This document shows, piece after piece, positions 56,365-64,000 of a stretch of DNA of 64,000 nucleotides. The stretch lies in contig NZ_CP016634.1 in assembly GCF_002741075.1 (NCBI RefSeq), positions 574,501 through 638,500 on the forward strand, in the 5' to 3' direction. This DNA comes from Pseudomonas putida. GTDB taxonomy: Bacteria; Pseudomonadota; Gammaproteobacteria; Pseudomonadales; Pseudomonadaceae. A program made the translations under genes and the position numbers. Below the pieces are notes generated by a model, which was given only the letters and a program-made list of their open reading frames with translations, did no database searches and had not been told where the DNA came from. The stretch's first letter is position 1. The number at the start of each line of letters is the position of its first letter.

Positions 56365-59300
56365 ACCTCCACATCGCTCAGGCCATTGCCCTGGCGGCGT
56401 ACTTGGATCTGTACCGGGATACGCTCGTGCATTTCCTGCACGTGAGAAATCACCGCCACCTTGCGTCCCTGGGCCTGCAGGCCGTCGAGGGCATCCATCG
56501 CCAACTGCAGGGACTCCGGGTCCAGGCTGCCGAAGCCCTCATCGATGAACAGCGATTCGATGCGCAGGGTGCTGGAGGCCATGGACGCCAGGCCCAAGGC
56601 GAGGGCCAGGGATACCAGGAAGGTCTCGCCACCGGAGAGCGAATGCACCGAGCGCAGCTCGTCGCCCATCTCGGTGTCCTGCACCAGCAGGCCCAGGGCA
56701 CTGCCGCCGCGCTTGAGGCGATAGCGCTTGGCCAGTTGGCGCAATTGGCTGTTGGCGTGATGCAGCAGCAGGTCCAGGTTGTAGCCCTGGGCGATCTTGC
56801 GGAAGACATCGCCCGAGGCCGAGCCGATCAATGCATTCAGACGTGCCCAGCGCTGCCACTGCTGGTAAGCCTGGTCGATCTCGCCGGCCAGTGCCTCGTG
56901 CGCCTGCTGGCGACGCTGATCGTCGGCCTGACGGGCGCGCAGTTCGGCGCACTGCTGCTCCTGGCTAGCCAGCGCTTGCTGGAGGGTGGCCAGCGCTTCT
57001 TCCAGGGCCTCGGGGGCAACTTCGACGATGGCTTGGGCGGCATGCTGTTGTAAGCGCTGCTCACGTTCCTGCAGCAGCACGCGGCCTTGCTCGATGGCTT
57101 TTTCTGCTGTTTGCAGACGCTGGCGCAGTTCGCCGAGCTGGGCATCGTCGATGGCCAGCAGGCGGTCGAGACCGGTGTCGTCCAGTTCGGGATGTGCGCT
57201 GCGCCACTGGTCGATCTCGCCCTGCAACTGCTGGCACTCCTGCTCCAGTGTGTGCTGGCGCTCGCGGTTGGCCTTGAGCTCGCCGGCCAATTGCACGCCT
57301 TGGGTGCGCAGCGCCTGCAAGCGCTCGGAAATCTCGGCCTCGGTGAGGCGGGCCTGTTCCAGTTGCGCGGTCATATGCTGTTGCCAGGCCTCGGCACTGG
57401 GCTGCTCGCCGAGCAGTTCGGCTAGCGTGGCCAGGGCCTGCAGGCGCTGCTCATCCAAGGTGGCGAGTTTGTGCTGAAGCTGCTGTTGGGTGTTCAGGCG
57501 CAGTTGCTGCTGGTCGCGCAGTTTCTCCAGTTGAGCCTGGCGGGCCTGCTGTTCTTCCTGTTCGTCCTTGCGTTGGTCGAGCTGCTGGCGGCGCAGGGCG
57601 ATCTGTTGGTCGAGGCCCAGGAACGCGTTGGCCGGGTCGTCGCGCAGGGCCTGGAGAATGTCCTTGGGCAGCACGCTGGCCAGGTCGTTCAGGCCTTGTT
57701 CGAGCTGTTGCTCGTCGGCGGCCAGGGCCTGGTGTTGTTGGTCGAGGTGACGTTGGGCCTGCTGCTGGGCATCGCTGGCAGCCTGCAACTGCTGGTTCAG
57801 GCGGGCAGCGTCTTTTTGCAGGGTGAGCAGGGCGCTTTGGCGCTGCTCGTCGCGGTTGATCTCTTCCTCCAGGCGGCGCAGTTGCCCAGCGAGCCAGGCG
57901 CTGCGGGCGTTGTCGTCCTGCGGGGCGAGGGCGGGCCACAGGGCATGGGCCTGGAGCTGTTCGACGAGCGGTTGCAGTTGCTCGCCCAGGTGCACCTGTT
58001 GCTGCTGGTAGTCCTTGAGCTGGGCGTTGACCACGCCCAGTTGGGTACGCAGCTCCACCAACTGGCTGTTGAGCCCTTCGACCTGTGCGCGGGCGGCGTC
58101 TTCTTCGGCCTGGTCATGGCGGCCCAGGCTCTGCAGCAGGGCTTCGGGCTGGTGGAAGGGATGCTCGGCGCTGCCGCAGACCGGGCAGGGCTCGCCGTCG
58201 CGCAGTTGCGCGCGTAGCTCCTCGACACTGCTGGTCCGGGCCAGGCGCTGGCGTTCCAGCAGTTGGCGAGTCAGGGCGAGGGCCTGTTCGGCGGCTTCCT
58301 GCTCGGCCTTGGCGGCGGTGCCTTGGCCAATCAGTTGCTGGCGTTGCTGCATGGCCTGCTGCTGACGCTCACGCAGGCTGGCGAGGGTCTGACGCAGCTC
58401 CTGTTCACGATTATGCAGACGAGACAGGTCTTCGACCGCACGTTGTTGTTTGCGGTTGTCCTGGAGCATGGCGCCCAGCAGGTCGATCTGCTCGGCCAGC
58501 GCCTGGGGCTCGGCACCGGCTTCGCGGAACAACAGCTCGAAGCTGTCACGCTGGGCCTGCAATTGGGCATTGGCCTGGCTGACCTGGGCTTGCAGGCCCG
58601 GCAGCTCTTCCCGGCCCTTGGTCAGGCGACCGCCCACCAGCATCACTTGCTTGAGCTGAGGCAGGTAGGCCTGCCAGGCATCGGTCAGTCCGGACAGCTG
58701 CTCGCTGTGCGCGAGCGCCGCGTCGATCTGCTCCAGAGTTTGCAGGCTGCGCTGCTGGTTTTCTTCCAGTTGCTGCAATTGCTGCTGGCCGTCGGTGACG
58801 TCCTGGCCGGCGTGCGCGGCGGCGGTACGCTGGTCGGCCAGCTCTTCAGTCAGGCGCGCGAGGCTGTCTTGGGCGGCGAAGGCCTGGCGCAGGCGGGGGG
58901 CGTTTTCGTTGTGCTGGACCTGATGCTGGGCAAGTGCCTGGCGTGCGGCTTCAAGCGCCTGCTCGAATTCGCTCGTGCGGGCCTGCAGTTCGTCTTGCTG
59001 GCGTGCTTGTTCAGCGATCACCGCGGCCAGTGGGGTCAACTGTGCGGTCAGTACCTGCTGGCGATGGAACTGGTGGCGCTGCGGCGCCAGGCGCTCCAGA
59101 CGCTGCAGGTCCAGGCGCTGCTCAGCCAGTTGTTGCCAGTCCTGTTCGGCCGCGTGCAGCGCCTGCTGGGCCTCGGTGTGCTGGGCCTGCAACTGGCGCT
59201 GCTCTTGGAGCCAGGTGCGTTGTTGCTCCAGTTGACGCTGGCGCGCCTGGTCGGCCTTGAATTGCTGCTGGGTGTGTTCTAATTGCTGGTCGAGCGCGGC

Positions 59301-59999
59301 GCGGGCTTCGCCGTCCATGGGCAGCAGATGCTCGGCCTGCTTCTTCAGGTCGTTGTGCCGCTCGCCAGTTTCCCTGGCCTTGATGAAGGCGCGTTGGCCC
59401 AGGCGGGTGTAGATGGCGGTGTTGGTGAGCTTTTCCAGCAGCTCGCTGCGTTCTCTGTCGTCGGCCTTGAGGAAGGCCCCGAATTCGCTCTGGGCCAGCA
59501 TCACCGCACGGGTGAACTGCTCGAAGTTCAGCCCCAGGCGCGCCTCGACCAATTGCTTGTATTCGTTCTTACCGCTGCCCAGCAGTTGCTCGCTGTCCAG
59601 GTCGTACAGGCTCTGGCGGCTATGTTGCAGCTTGCCATTGGCTTTTTCGCGGGCGCGGTTGGCTTCCCAGCGGGCGCGGTAGCGGCGCCCGTCGATGCCG
59701 ACGAAGTCCACCTCGGCATAGCCGCTGCCGGTGCCCCGGCGCAGCAGGTTGCGTGGGTCATAGGTCGGGATCTCGCCGTCGGCGTCCGGCACCTTGGCCT
59801 CCCGGCCGATGTCGTCGAGGCGGGGAACTGCGCCGAACAACGCCAGGCACAGGGCATCGAGCAGCGTGCTCTTGCCGGCACCGGTGGGGCCGGTGATGGC
59901 GAACAGGCCGGCGCTGGCCAGGGGCTCGGCGGTGAAGTCGATGTCGATCGGGCCTGCCAGGGAGGCAAGGTTCTTCAGGCGAGTGGCAAGGATCTTCAT
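56355..59999 (-). CDS. sbcC: Exonuclease subunit SbcC
   Basis: The SMC/Rad50-like ATPase of the SbcCD nuclease that cuts DNA hairpins and protein-blocked ends. It has 1214 residues with Walker A TGPTGAGKST (about 36-45), very long Gln-rich coiled coils, the zinc hook EPCPVCGSAEHP at about residue 605, the ABC signature LSGGETFLVSLALALG and Walker B SLFIDEGFGSLD. The ATG overlaps the sbcD stop (ATGA). The high Gln/Leu/Ala content is normal for the family. A perfect-hairpin-cutting enzyme is notable in a genome rich in REP hairpins. Confidence 0.96.
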   Translation of the reverse strand: MKILATRLKNLASLAGPIDIDFTAEPLASAGLFAITGPTGAGKSTLLDALCLALFGAVPRLDDIGREAKVPDADGEIPTYDPRNLLRRGTGSGYAEVDFVGIDGRRYRARWEANRAREKANGKLQHSRQSLYDLDSEQLLGSGKNEYKQLVEARLGLNFEQFTRAVMLAQSEFGAFLKADDRERSELLEKLTNTAIYTRLGQRAFIKARETGERHNDLKKQAEHLLPMDGEARAALDQQLEHTQQQFKADQARQRQLEQQRTWLQEQRQLQAQHTEAQQALHAAEQDWQQLAEQRLDLQRLERLAPQRHQFHRQQVLTAQLTPLAAVIAEQARQQDELQARTSEFEQALEAARQALAQHQVQHNENAPRLRQAFAAQDSLARLTEELADQRTAAAHAGQDVTDGQQQLQQLEENQQRSLQTLEQIDAALAHSEQLSGLTDAWQAYLPQLKQVMLVGGRLTKGREELPGLQAQVSQANAQLQAQRDSFELLFREAGAEPQALAEQIDLLGAMLQDNRKQQRAVEDLSRLHNREQELRQTLASLRERQQQAMQQRQQLIGQGTAAKAEQEAAEQALALTRQLLERQRLARTSSVEELRAQLRDGEPCPVCGSAEHPFHQPEALLQSLGRHDQAEEDAARAQVEGLNSQLVELRTQLGVVNAQLKDYQQQQVHLGEQLQPLVEQLQAHALWPALAPQDDNARSAWLAGQLRRLEEEINRDEQRQSALLTLQKDAARLNQQLQAASDAQQQAQRHLDQQHQALAADEQQLEQGLNDLASVLPKDILQALRDDPANAFLGLDQQIALRRQQLDQRKDEQEEQQARQAQLEKLRDQQQLRLNTQQQLQHKLATLDEQRLQALATLAELLGEQPSAEAWQQHMTAQLEQARLTEAEISERLQALRTQGVQLAGELKANRERQHTLEQECQQLQGEIDQWRSAHPELDDTGLDRLLAIDDAQLGELRQRLQTAEKAIEQGRVLLQEREQRLQQHAAQAIVEVAPEALEEALATLQQALASQEQQCAELRARQADDQRRQQAHEALAGEIDQAYQQWQRWARLNALIGSASGDVFRKIAQGYNLDLLLHHANSQLRQLAKRYRLKRGGSALGLLVQDTEMGDELRSVHSLSGGETFLVSLALALGLASMASSTLRIESLFIDEGFGSLDPESLQLAMDALDGLQAQGRKVAVISHVQEMHERIPVQIQVRRQGNGLSDVEVCG

Positions 60000-61234
60000 G
60001 GTTGCTCCTCCTCCAGCTGGACGTCTTGCAGGAGCAGGGCGAAATCGGCCAGGGCCTGCTCATCCACCGGGTTGCCGTAGGCCTGCTCCCAGGCACGGCT
60101 GAACAGATCTTGCGGGGTCAGCTGCGACAGCTCGACGAAGGGCTGCTCGTCATCGTCCTGTCGGTCGCGTCCGGCGTATTCGGCGCTGATGCGCACCAGG
60201 CGCACGGCCTTGCCCTCCAAGGCGCTTTCGATTTGCTGGCGCAGGTCTGGCTGCGGCTCGTCCAGGCGTACCCGCACTTCCAGCCAAGGCTGGCGGTTGG
60301 GGTCTTCCAGCAGGTCGATCACCGGCAGGTCGGTCAGTTGTTGCAGCAACTCGCCCAGCGGGGCAGGGCCGATGCGTTGCAGGGCCACGGCACGCGGCAC
60401 TGGGCGAGACTCGACGCTGACCAGCTCGGCGCCGTCGAGCTCGATTTCCAGCACTTGGTGCGGGTAGTTGATTTCAGCGAACGACAGCGGGATCGGCGAG
60501 CCGCTGTAGCGGATGCGTTCTTCGCGGTTGACCCGTTGCGGCTTGTGCAGGTGGCCCAGGGCGACATAGCTGATGGCCTTGTCGAACAGCCGCGCCGGCA
60601 GGGCCTCGGCGTTGCCGATGATCAGGCTGCGTTCAGAGTCTTCCGAAACCGCGCCACCGGCCATGTGCGCATGGCTGATGGCGACCAGCGCCTGGTCTTT
60701 CTTGCGCTTGGCCTGGGCAGCGGCGATCAGTTGCTGATGCACCTGGGTGATGCCTTGCAGATAGTCGTCGCCCAGTTGCGGGCCGGTGACTTCCGCAGGG
60801 CGCAGGAATGGCAGGGCCAGGCACCAGGCACAGACCTTGCCCCGGGCGTTGGTCAGCGGGATCAACAGGCGTTCGGCGTCCAGCTGGCCTTCGTCGAGCC
60901 AATGCACGCGGCCCAGCGCATGGGTGCGCAGGCGTCGCATCAAGGCGGCCGGCAGTTCGATGCGCGAGCCGGAGTCGTGGTTGCCGGCGATCATCACGAT
61001 GTCGAGTTTGGGCTGCTGCTCATGGGCCTGGACGATGAAGTCGTAGAGCCGCTCCTGGGCTTTGACCGGCGGGTTGACCGTGTCGAAGATGTCGCCGGCG
61101 ATCAGCAGGGCGTCGGGTTGGCGCAGGCGCAGTTGGCCGAGCAGCCAGTCGAGGAAGCAGGCGTGTTCGAAATCGCGTTCCTGGCCGTGCAGGCTTTGGC
61201 CCAGGTGCCAGTCGGAGGTGTGAAACAGACGCAT
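59996..61234 (-). CDS. sbcD: Exonuclease subunit SbcD
   Basis: The Mre11-like manganese nuclease subunit. 412 residues from ATG 61234 (MRLFHTSDWHLGQSLHG); the longer frame adds six non-conserved residues. Metal motifs are HTSDWHLG, AGDIFDT, AGNHDSG, and late His residues in AISHAHMAG and ALGHLHKPQ. First gene of sbcD-sbcC-GST, 51 bp after batD on the same strand, with a GCGTGGC/GCCACGC hairpin in the gap. Confidence 0.96.
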   Translation of the reverse strand: MRLFHTSDWHLGQSLHGQERDFEHACFLDWLLGQLRLRQPDALLIAGDIFDTVNPPVKAQERLYDFIVQAHEQQPKLDIVMIAGNHDSGSRIELPAALMRRLRTHALGRVHWLDEGQLDAERLLIPLTNARGKVCAWCLALPFLRPAEVTGPQLGDDYLQGITQVHQQLIAAAQAKRKKDQALVAISHAHMAGGAVSEDSERSLIIGNAEALPARLFDKAISYVALGHLHKPQRVNREERIRYSGSPIPLSFAEINYPHQVLEIELDGAELVSVESRPVPRAVALQRIGPAPLGELLQQLTDLPVIDLLEDPNRQPWLEVRVRLDEPQPDLRQQIESALEGKAVRLVRISAEYAGRDRQDDDEQPFVELSQLTPQDLFSRAWEQAYGNPVDEQALADFALLLQDVQLEEEQP

Positions 61235-61285
61235 GGAGAGTTCCGCAAGCATGCAGGCGTGGCACAGGGCGCCACGCGCTGAAGG

Positions 61286-62911
61286 TTATTTGGGGTAAAG
61301 CGGCGGCAGGCTGCCTGTTTCGCCCGAAGGCGTCAGGACCTGCTCGGCCGGTGGGATGGTGCCGATGGCGCGCCACAGCTCGTCGCCTTGCCAGTACTGG
61401 CCGCTTTCGCTGTACAAGGCGCCATTGAGCCCATCCAGGGCATCGGACAAGGGTACGAAACGGGCGGCCATCTCGGCCAGGGTTTCCGGTTGCTGGCGCG
61501 CCCAGGCATCGAGCGCCTGACGGGTGGCCTGAGGGTCGTTGGCCTGGCAGGCGCGCTTGAGGTCGTCCAGCAGGCTGCGTGGGCTCGGACCGGTCTGGGT
61601 GGCGCGCAGCACCGCTGGCTGCGAGCGGGCGCGCCACCACAGGGCGAAGCCCAGCAGGGTGGTCAGGGCCAGCACCAGGGTCGCCAGTTGCCAGGGCCAC
61701 AGCAGGGCATTGCTGGCGCTGCTGTCGCCGACCGGGGTGTCGGCGCTCAGGGCTGGGTTGTCCTCCACTTGCAGGGTGCGCGCCGGCAGGCTGCTGTGTT
61801 CCAGGTGGTCTTCGCGGGTATTCCACCAGGTGATTTCCAGCGCGGGCAAGGCCAGGTCGCCACTGTGGGTCGGGACCAGCGCCTCGCGCTCCTCGCGGTT
61901 GGCGGTCATGCCCCGTTCGCTGATTTCATTGCGCAGCACAGGTTGGTCCGGGTAACGGCGCAGGCCGCGGATCTCTGTGGCCGGCAGGGGGGGAAGCTGG
62001 GTGCTGGACAGGCCCTCGGCGCGCAAGGTGATGCCGCGGGTCAGGGAGTCGCCGATCTGTGTCTGCTGGCCGCTTGGGTCCGGGCTCCAGTGCTCTTCCA
62101 GGGTCAGGCTGCGTGCCGGCAGCCACGGCTGGTCGGTGGGCCAGGCGGCGGGAATCGGTCGTACCTTCAGGTGCAGGGGCAACGAGCTGACCTGGACCTG
62201 GCGACCCACGCGCGGGGTGCCGGCCGGTTGCTCGCCATTGTCGGCGGCGGTGGCGGTGAAGGTCAGCGCGGGGAGGTCCAGGGTGCCACTTTGTTGCGGG
62301 TAGATCGCATAGCGGGTCTCGATCACGCCGTGGCGTATGCCGTTGATTTCCTTTTCATAGGTGCGCGACTCGCCCAGGGGTTCGACCTTGGCGTTGTCCA
62401 GTTGCAGCGGGCTCAGGCTGCTGTCGTCGTACAGCGACACCGAGTGATAGATGCGCAGGGTCAGCACCGCCTGGGCCTGGACGTACACCTCGGGGCTGTC
62501 CAGGGTGGCCTCGACGAACACTTGAGAGGCGCCTTCGGGGCGGCTGGCGTCGGCTTGCAAGACTTGCAGCTCGATGGCCTGGCTCTGCGACTGGCCCAAT
62601 TGCAGCTCAGGGATGCGCAAGCTGCCGCTGCGCTTGGGGAGCAGGGTGATGATCCAGCGAGTACTGGCGCGGGTCTCGCCATCGAGGGTGTGCAGGCTGT
62701 TGAGCTGGCGGGTGCCGCGCACTTCGAAATCGCCTTCCAGGGCGCGCAGGTCGGGTTTGCCGAACTGGGTGACGTCCTGGCTTTCCAGGGTCAGCTCCAG
62801 GGTTTCGCCGGCCTGCAGGCGAGTGCGGTCGACGCTGGCTTGCAGGATGGGTTGGGCCTGGGCCTGGAGGAGCCACAGCAGGCTGAATAGAAAGACGCCG
62901 AGGCGACTCAT
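61286..62911 (-). CDS. batD: BatD family protein (aerotolerance locus)
   Basis: A 541-residue protein: signal peptide (VFLFSLLWLLQAQAQP), several periplasmic Ig-like/oxygen-tolerance beta domains starting LQASVDRTRLQAGETLELTL, one transmembrane helix near residue 415 (ATLVLALTTLLGFALWW) and a cytoplasmic tail. It fits the BatD/DUF of the Bat (Bacteroides aerotolerance) locus, usually with a MoxR ATPase and VWA proteins. Its ATG overlaps the stop of the upstream VWA/TPR gene by 4 bp. Confidence 0.87.
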   Translation of the reverse strand: MSRLGVFLFSLLWLLQAQAQPILQASVDRTRLQAGETLELTLESQDVTQFGKPDLRALEGDFEVRGTRQLNSLHTLDGETRASTRWIITLLPKRSGSLRIPELQLGQSQSQAIELQVLQADASRPEGASQVFVEATLDSPEVYVQAQAVLTLRIYHSVSLYDDSSLSPLQLDNAKVEPLGESRTYEKEINGIRHGVIETRYAIYPQQSGTLDLPALTFTATAADNGEQPAGTPRVGRQVQVSSLPLHLKVRPIPAAWPTDQPWLPARSLTLEEHWSPDPSGQQTQIGDSLTRGITLRAEGLSSTQLPPLPATEIRGLRRYPDQPVLRNEISERGMTANREEREALVPTHSGDLALPALEITWWNTREDHLEHSSLPARTLQVEDNPALSADTPVGDSSASNALLWPWQLATLVLALTTLLGFALWWRARSQPAVLRATQTGPSPRSLLDDLKRACQANDPQATRQALDAWARQQPETLAEMAARFVPLSDALDGLNGALYSESGQYWQGDELWRAIGTIPPAEQVLTPSGETGSLPPLYPK

Positions 62912-64000
62912 CGTGGGGTGTCCTGATGCAATTGCTGTTCATACCAGAATTTGCGCCGCAGCAGCTGGGCCGGGTTGTCGGGGATTTCCCGCAACCATTG
63001 CTCCAGGGCCTGACGCTGTTCGGCATCCAGGCTGGTGGAGACCGGCCGCTGCGGCGGCTGGGTGGTGCTGTCGTCATCGCCGGGCTGGTCGCTGCCTGGC
63101 CCTTGCGTATTATTGGCGTTCTCGCCCTGACCCTGGGCCGACGCCTGCTCGTCGCTGCCAGGCGCGCCTTGGGCTGTGCTGGGCGCCGAGCTGCTGTTGC
63201 CCTCGGTTTCATTGCCGGGTGTGCCTTCGGACTCGCTGTCTGCCGGTTGTTCCTCGGCCTTGGCCTGGCGCTGCTGCAACAATTGCTGGACCAAGGCCTG
63301 GTTGTCCAGGGCCGGCTGCAGGTCGGGCTGGCGCTCCAGGGCCTGCTCGTAGGCATCCAGCGCGGCCTCCAGTTCGCCGGCACGGGCCAGAGCGTTGCCT
63401 CGATTGTAGTGGGCTGCGGCGCTGCTGCCTTGGGCAAAGGCCTTGGCGGCACCTTCGTAGTCACCGGCCTGGTACAGCGCCATGCCGCGCCACTGTGGGT
63501 CTTCGAAGCGCCGGGCGGCTTCGGCGGGGTGTTGCTGCTCGAGCAGGCGCTGGCCTTGTTGGTCCGGGCGCAGCCACAGGTCGTTGAATTCGAAGGCCTG
63601 GCTCGGTTGCGGCAACGCCAGCAGCAACGGCAGGCAGAACAACCAGCCGCGTCGCCCGGCGCAGGCCGCCAATAGCAGCAAAGGCAGCAGCAACCAGTAA
63701 CCTTGGTCGGCCCAGCTGTCCAGCTGTAGGGTCTGGCCGTCGGCGCGCAGGGTGCGGGGGTTGTCGAACAGGCCCAGTCCGCGCAGGTCAAGGTCATCGA
63801 TGCGGGCGTGGCGGTAGCGCCCACCGGTGCTGTTGATGAAGGCCTTGAGGCTGGCGCTGTCCAGGCGTGGTAGCAGGATGCCGCCCTGATTGTCCTTGAG
63901 GTATTCGCCATTGGCCTGGCGAACCGGCGCGCCCTCGCTGCTGCCGATGCCGAGCATCAGCAGGCTGGGGCCCTGGCGGCCGAGGGCTTTGAGGATGCCG
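62908..64000 (-). CDS. VWA/TPR membrane protein of the bat locus (BatB-BatC type), 5' end outside window
   Basis: The frame is open to the window edge and reads back as GILKALGRQGPSLLMLGIGS, the end of a von Willebrand A domain, so the N-terminal helix and most of the VWA domain lie beyond 64000. Visible from there are two short hydrophobic segments (YWLLLPLLLLAACAG; LFCLPLLLALP), TPR motifs (FEDPQWRGMALYQAGDYEGA, AHYNRGNALARAGELEAALDA), a Gln/Ser/Gly-rich linker and a basic tail. BatB-like VWA and BatC-like TPR parts are fused in one chain. Confidence 0.83.
   Translation of the reverse strand, partial: GILKALGRQGPSLLMLGIGSSEGAPVRQANGEYLKDNQGGILLPRLDSASLKAFINSTGGRYRHARIDDLDLRGLGLFDNPRTLRADGQTLQLDSWADQGYWLLLPLLLLAACAGRRGWLFCLPLLLALPQPSQAFEFNDLWLRPDQQGQRLLEQQHPAEAARRFEDPQWRGMALYQAGDYEGAAKAFAQGSSAAAHYNRGNALARAGELEAALDAYEQALERQPDLQPALDNQALVQQLLQQRQAKAEEQPADSESEGTPGNETEGNSSSAPSTAQGAPGSDEQASAQGQGENANNTQGPGSDQPGDDDSTTQPPQRPVSTSLDAEQRQALEQWLREIPDNPAQLLRRKFWYEQQLHQDTPR

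Overview
The window is chromosomal DNA from a GC-rich gammaproteobacterium, almost certainly the Pseudomonas putida group. Gene content and order point there: uvrB, gltX, tRNA-Ala/Glu, ibpA, leuCDB-asd-usg-fimV-truA-trpF-accD-folC-SPOR-cvpA-purF-metZ, tRNA-Val/Asp, fadH, nadK, pepN, sbcDC and a bat locus. So do the scattered REP hairpins built on a GCGGGTNNACCCGC core. This rests on recalled gene order and recognisable proteins, not on a database search. Most of the window is core genome. I see no integrase, transposase, prophage module, CRISPR array or plasmid origin.

Layout. 1-1.7 kb: 3' part of uvrB. 1.8-4.4 kb: a two-gene tripartite-type drug efflux unit (HlyD-like adaptor, DHA2 permease), divergent from gltX. 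6.1-7.1 kb: three tandem tRNA-Ala(GGC)/tRNA-Glu(TTC) pairs behind a near-consensus stable-RNA promoter. 7.1-10.1 kb: TetR regulator, alpha/beta hydrolase, hot-dog thioesterase and dusC. 10.1-10.7 kb: ibpA behind a sigma32-like promoter and a ROSE RNA thermometer. 10.8-14.1 kb: a large PAS/GGDEF/EAL protein. 14.2-19.7 kb: LysR regulator divergent from leuCD, then leuB and asd. 19.7-32.8 kb: a long run of core genes (usg to an SDR gene) for cell pole assembly, tRNA modification, tryptophan, fatty acid, folate, purine and methionine synthesis. 32.9-33.7 kb: tRNA-Val(TAC) and three tRNA-Asp(GTC) genes.

33.8-39.3 kb: lipoprotein, a 28-codon acidic ORF, an AraC regulator paired with a nitrilase-fold membrane protein, and fadH with a PsrA-like operator. 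39.5-40.8 kb: a lone CfaE/CblD-like pilus tip adhesin gene broken at a run of nine G, the clearest accessory island. 40.9-43.4 kb: PLP deaminase-like gene, cytochrome b561 and DUF1853. 43.5-50.0 kb: a tightly coupled run nadK, phosphoesterase, rhomboid protease, DUF1315, DUF2797 and pepN. 50.3-53.7 kb: a Ycf48-like exported protein translationally coupled to an MMPL/RND permease. 53.8-55.8 kb: small proteins and an exported lactonase. 55.8-64 kb, all on the minus strand: VWA/TPR protein (cut by the window end), batD, sbcD, sbcC and a GST-like protein.

Most notable: the possible phase-variable adhesin at a G9 tract; the ROSE thermometer, whose anti-SD helix with bulged G is readable directly; two enzyme-fold proteins that lack their catalytic residues (usg and the nitrilase-like protein); tRNA arrays whose repeat units carry their own terminator hairpins; a perfect 28-bp hairpin downstream of asd; and several microproteins with good ribosome binding sites. 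I do not find a convincing wholly new multi-gene system. The Ycf48/MMPL pair and the AraC/pseudo-nitrilase pair are the least understood functional units.
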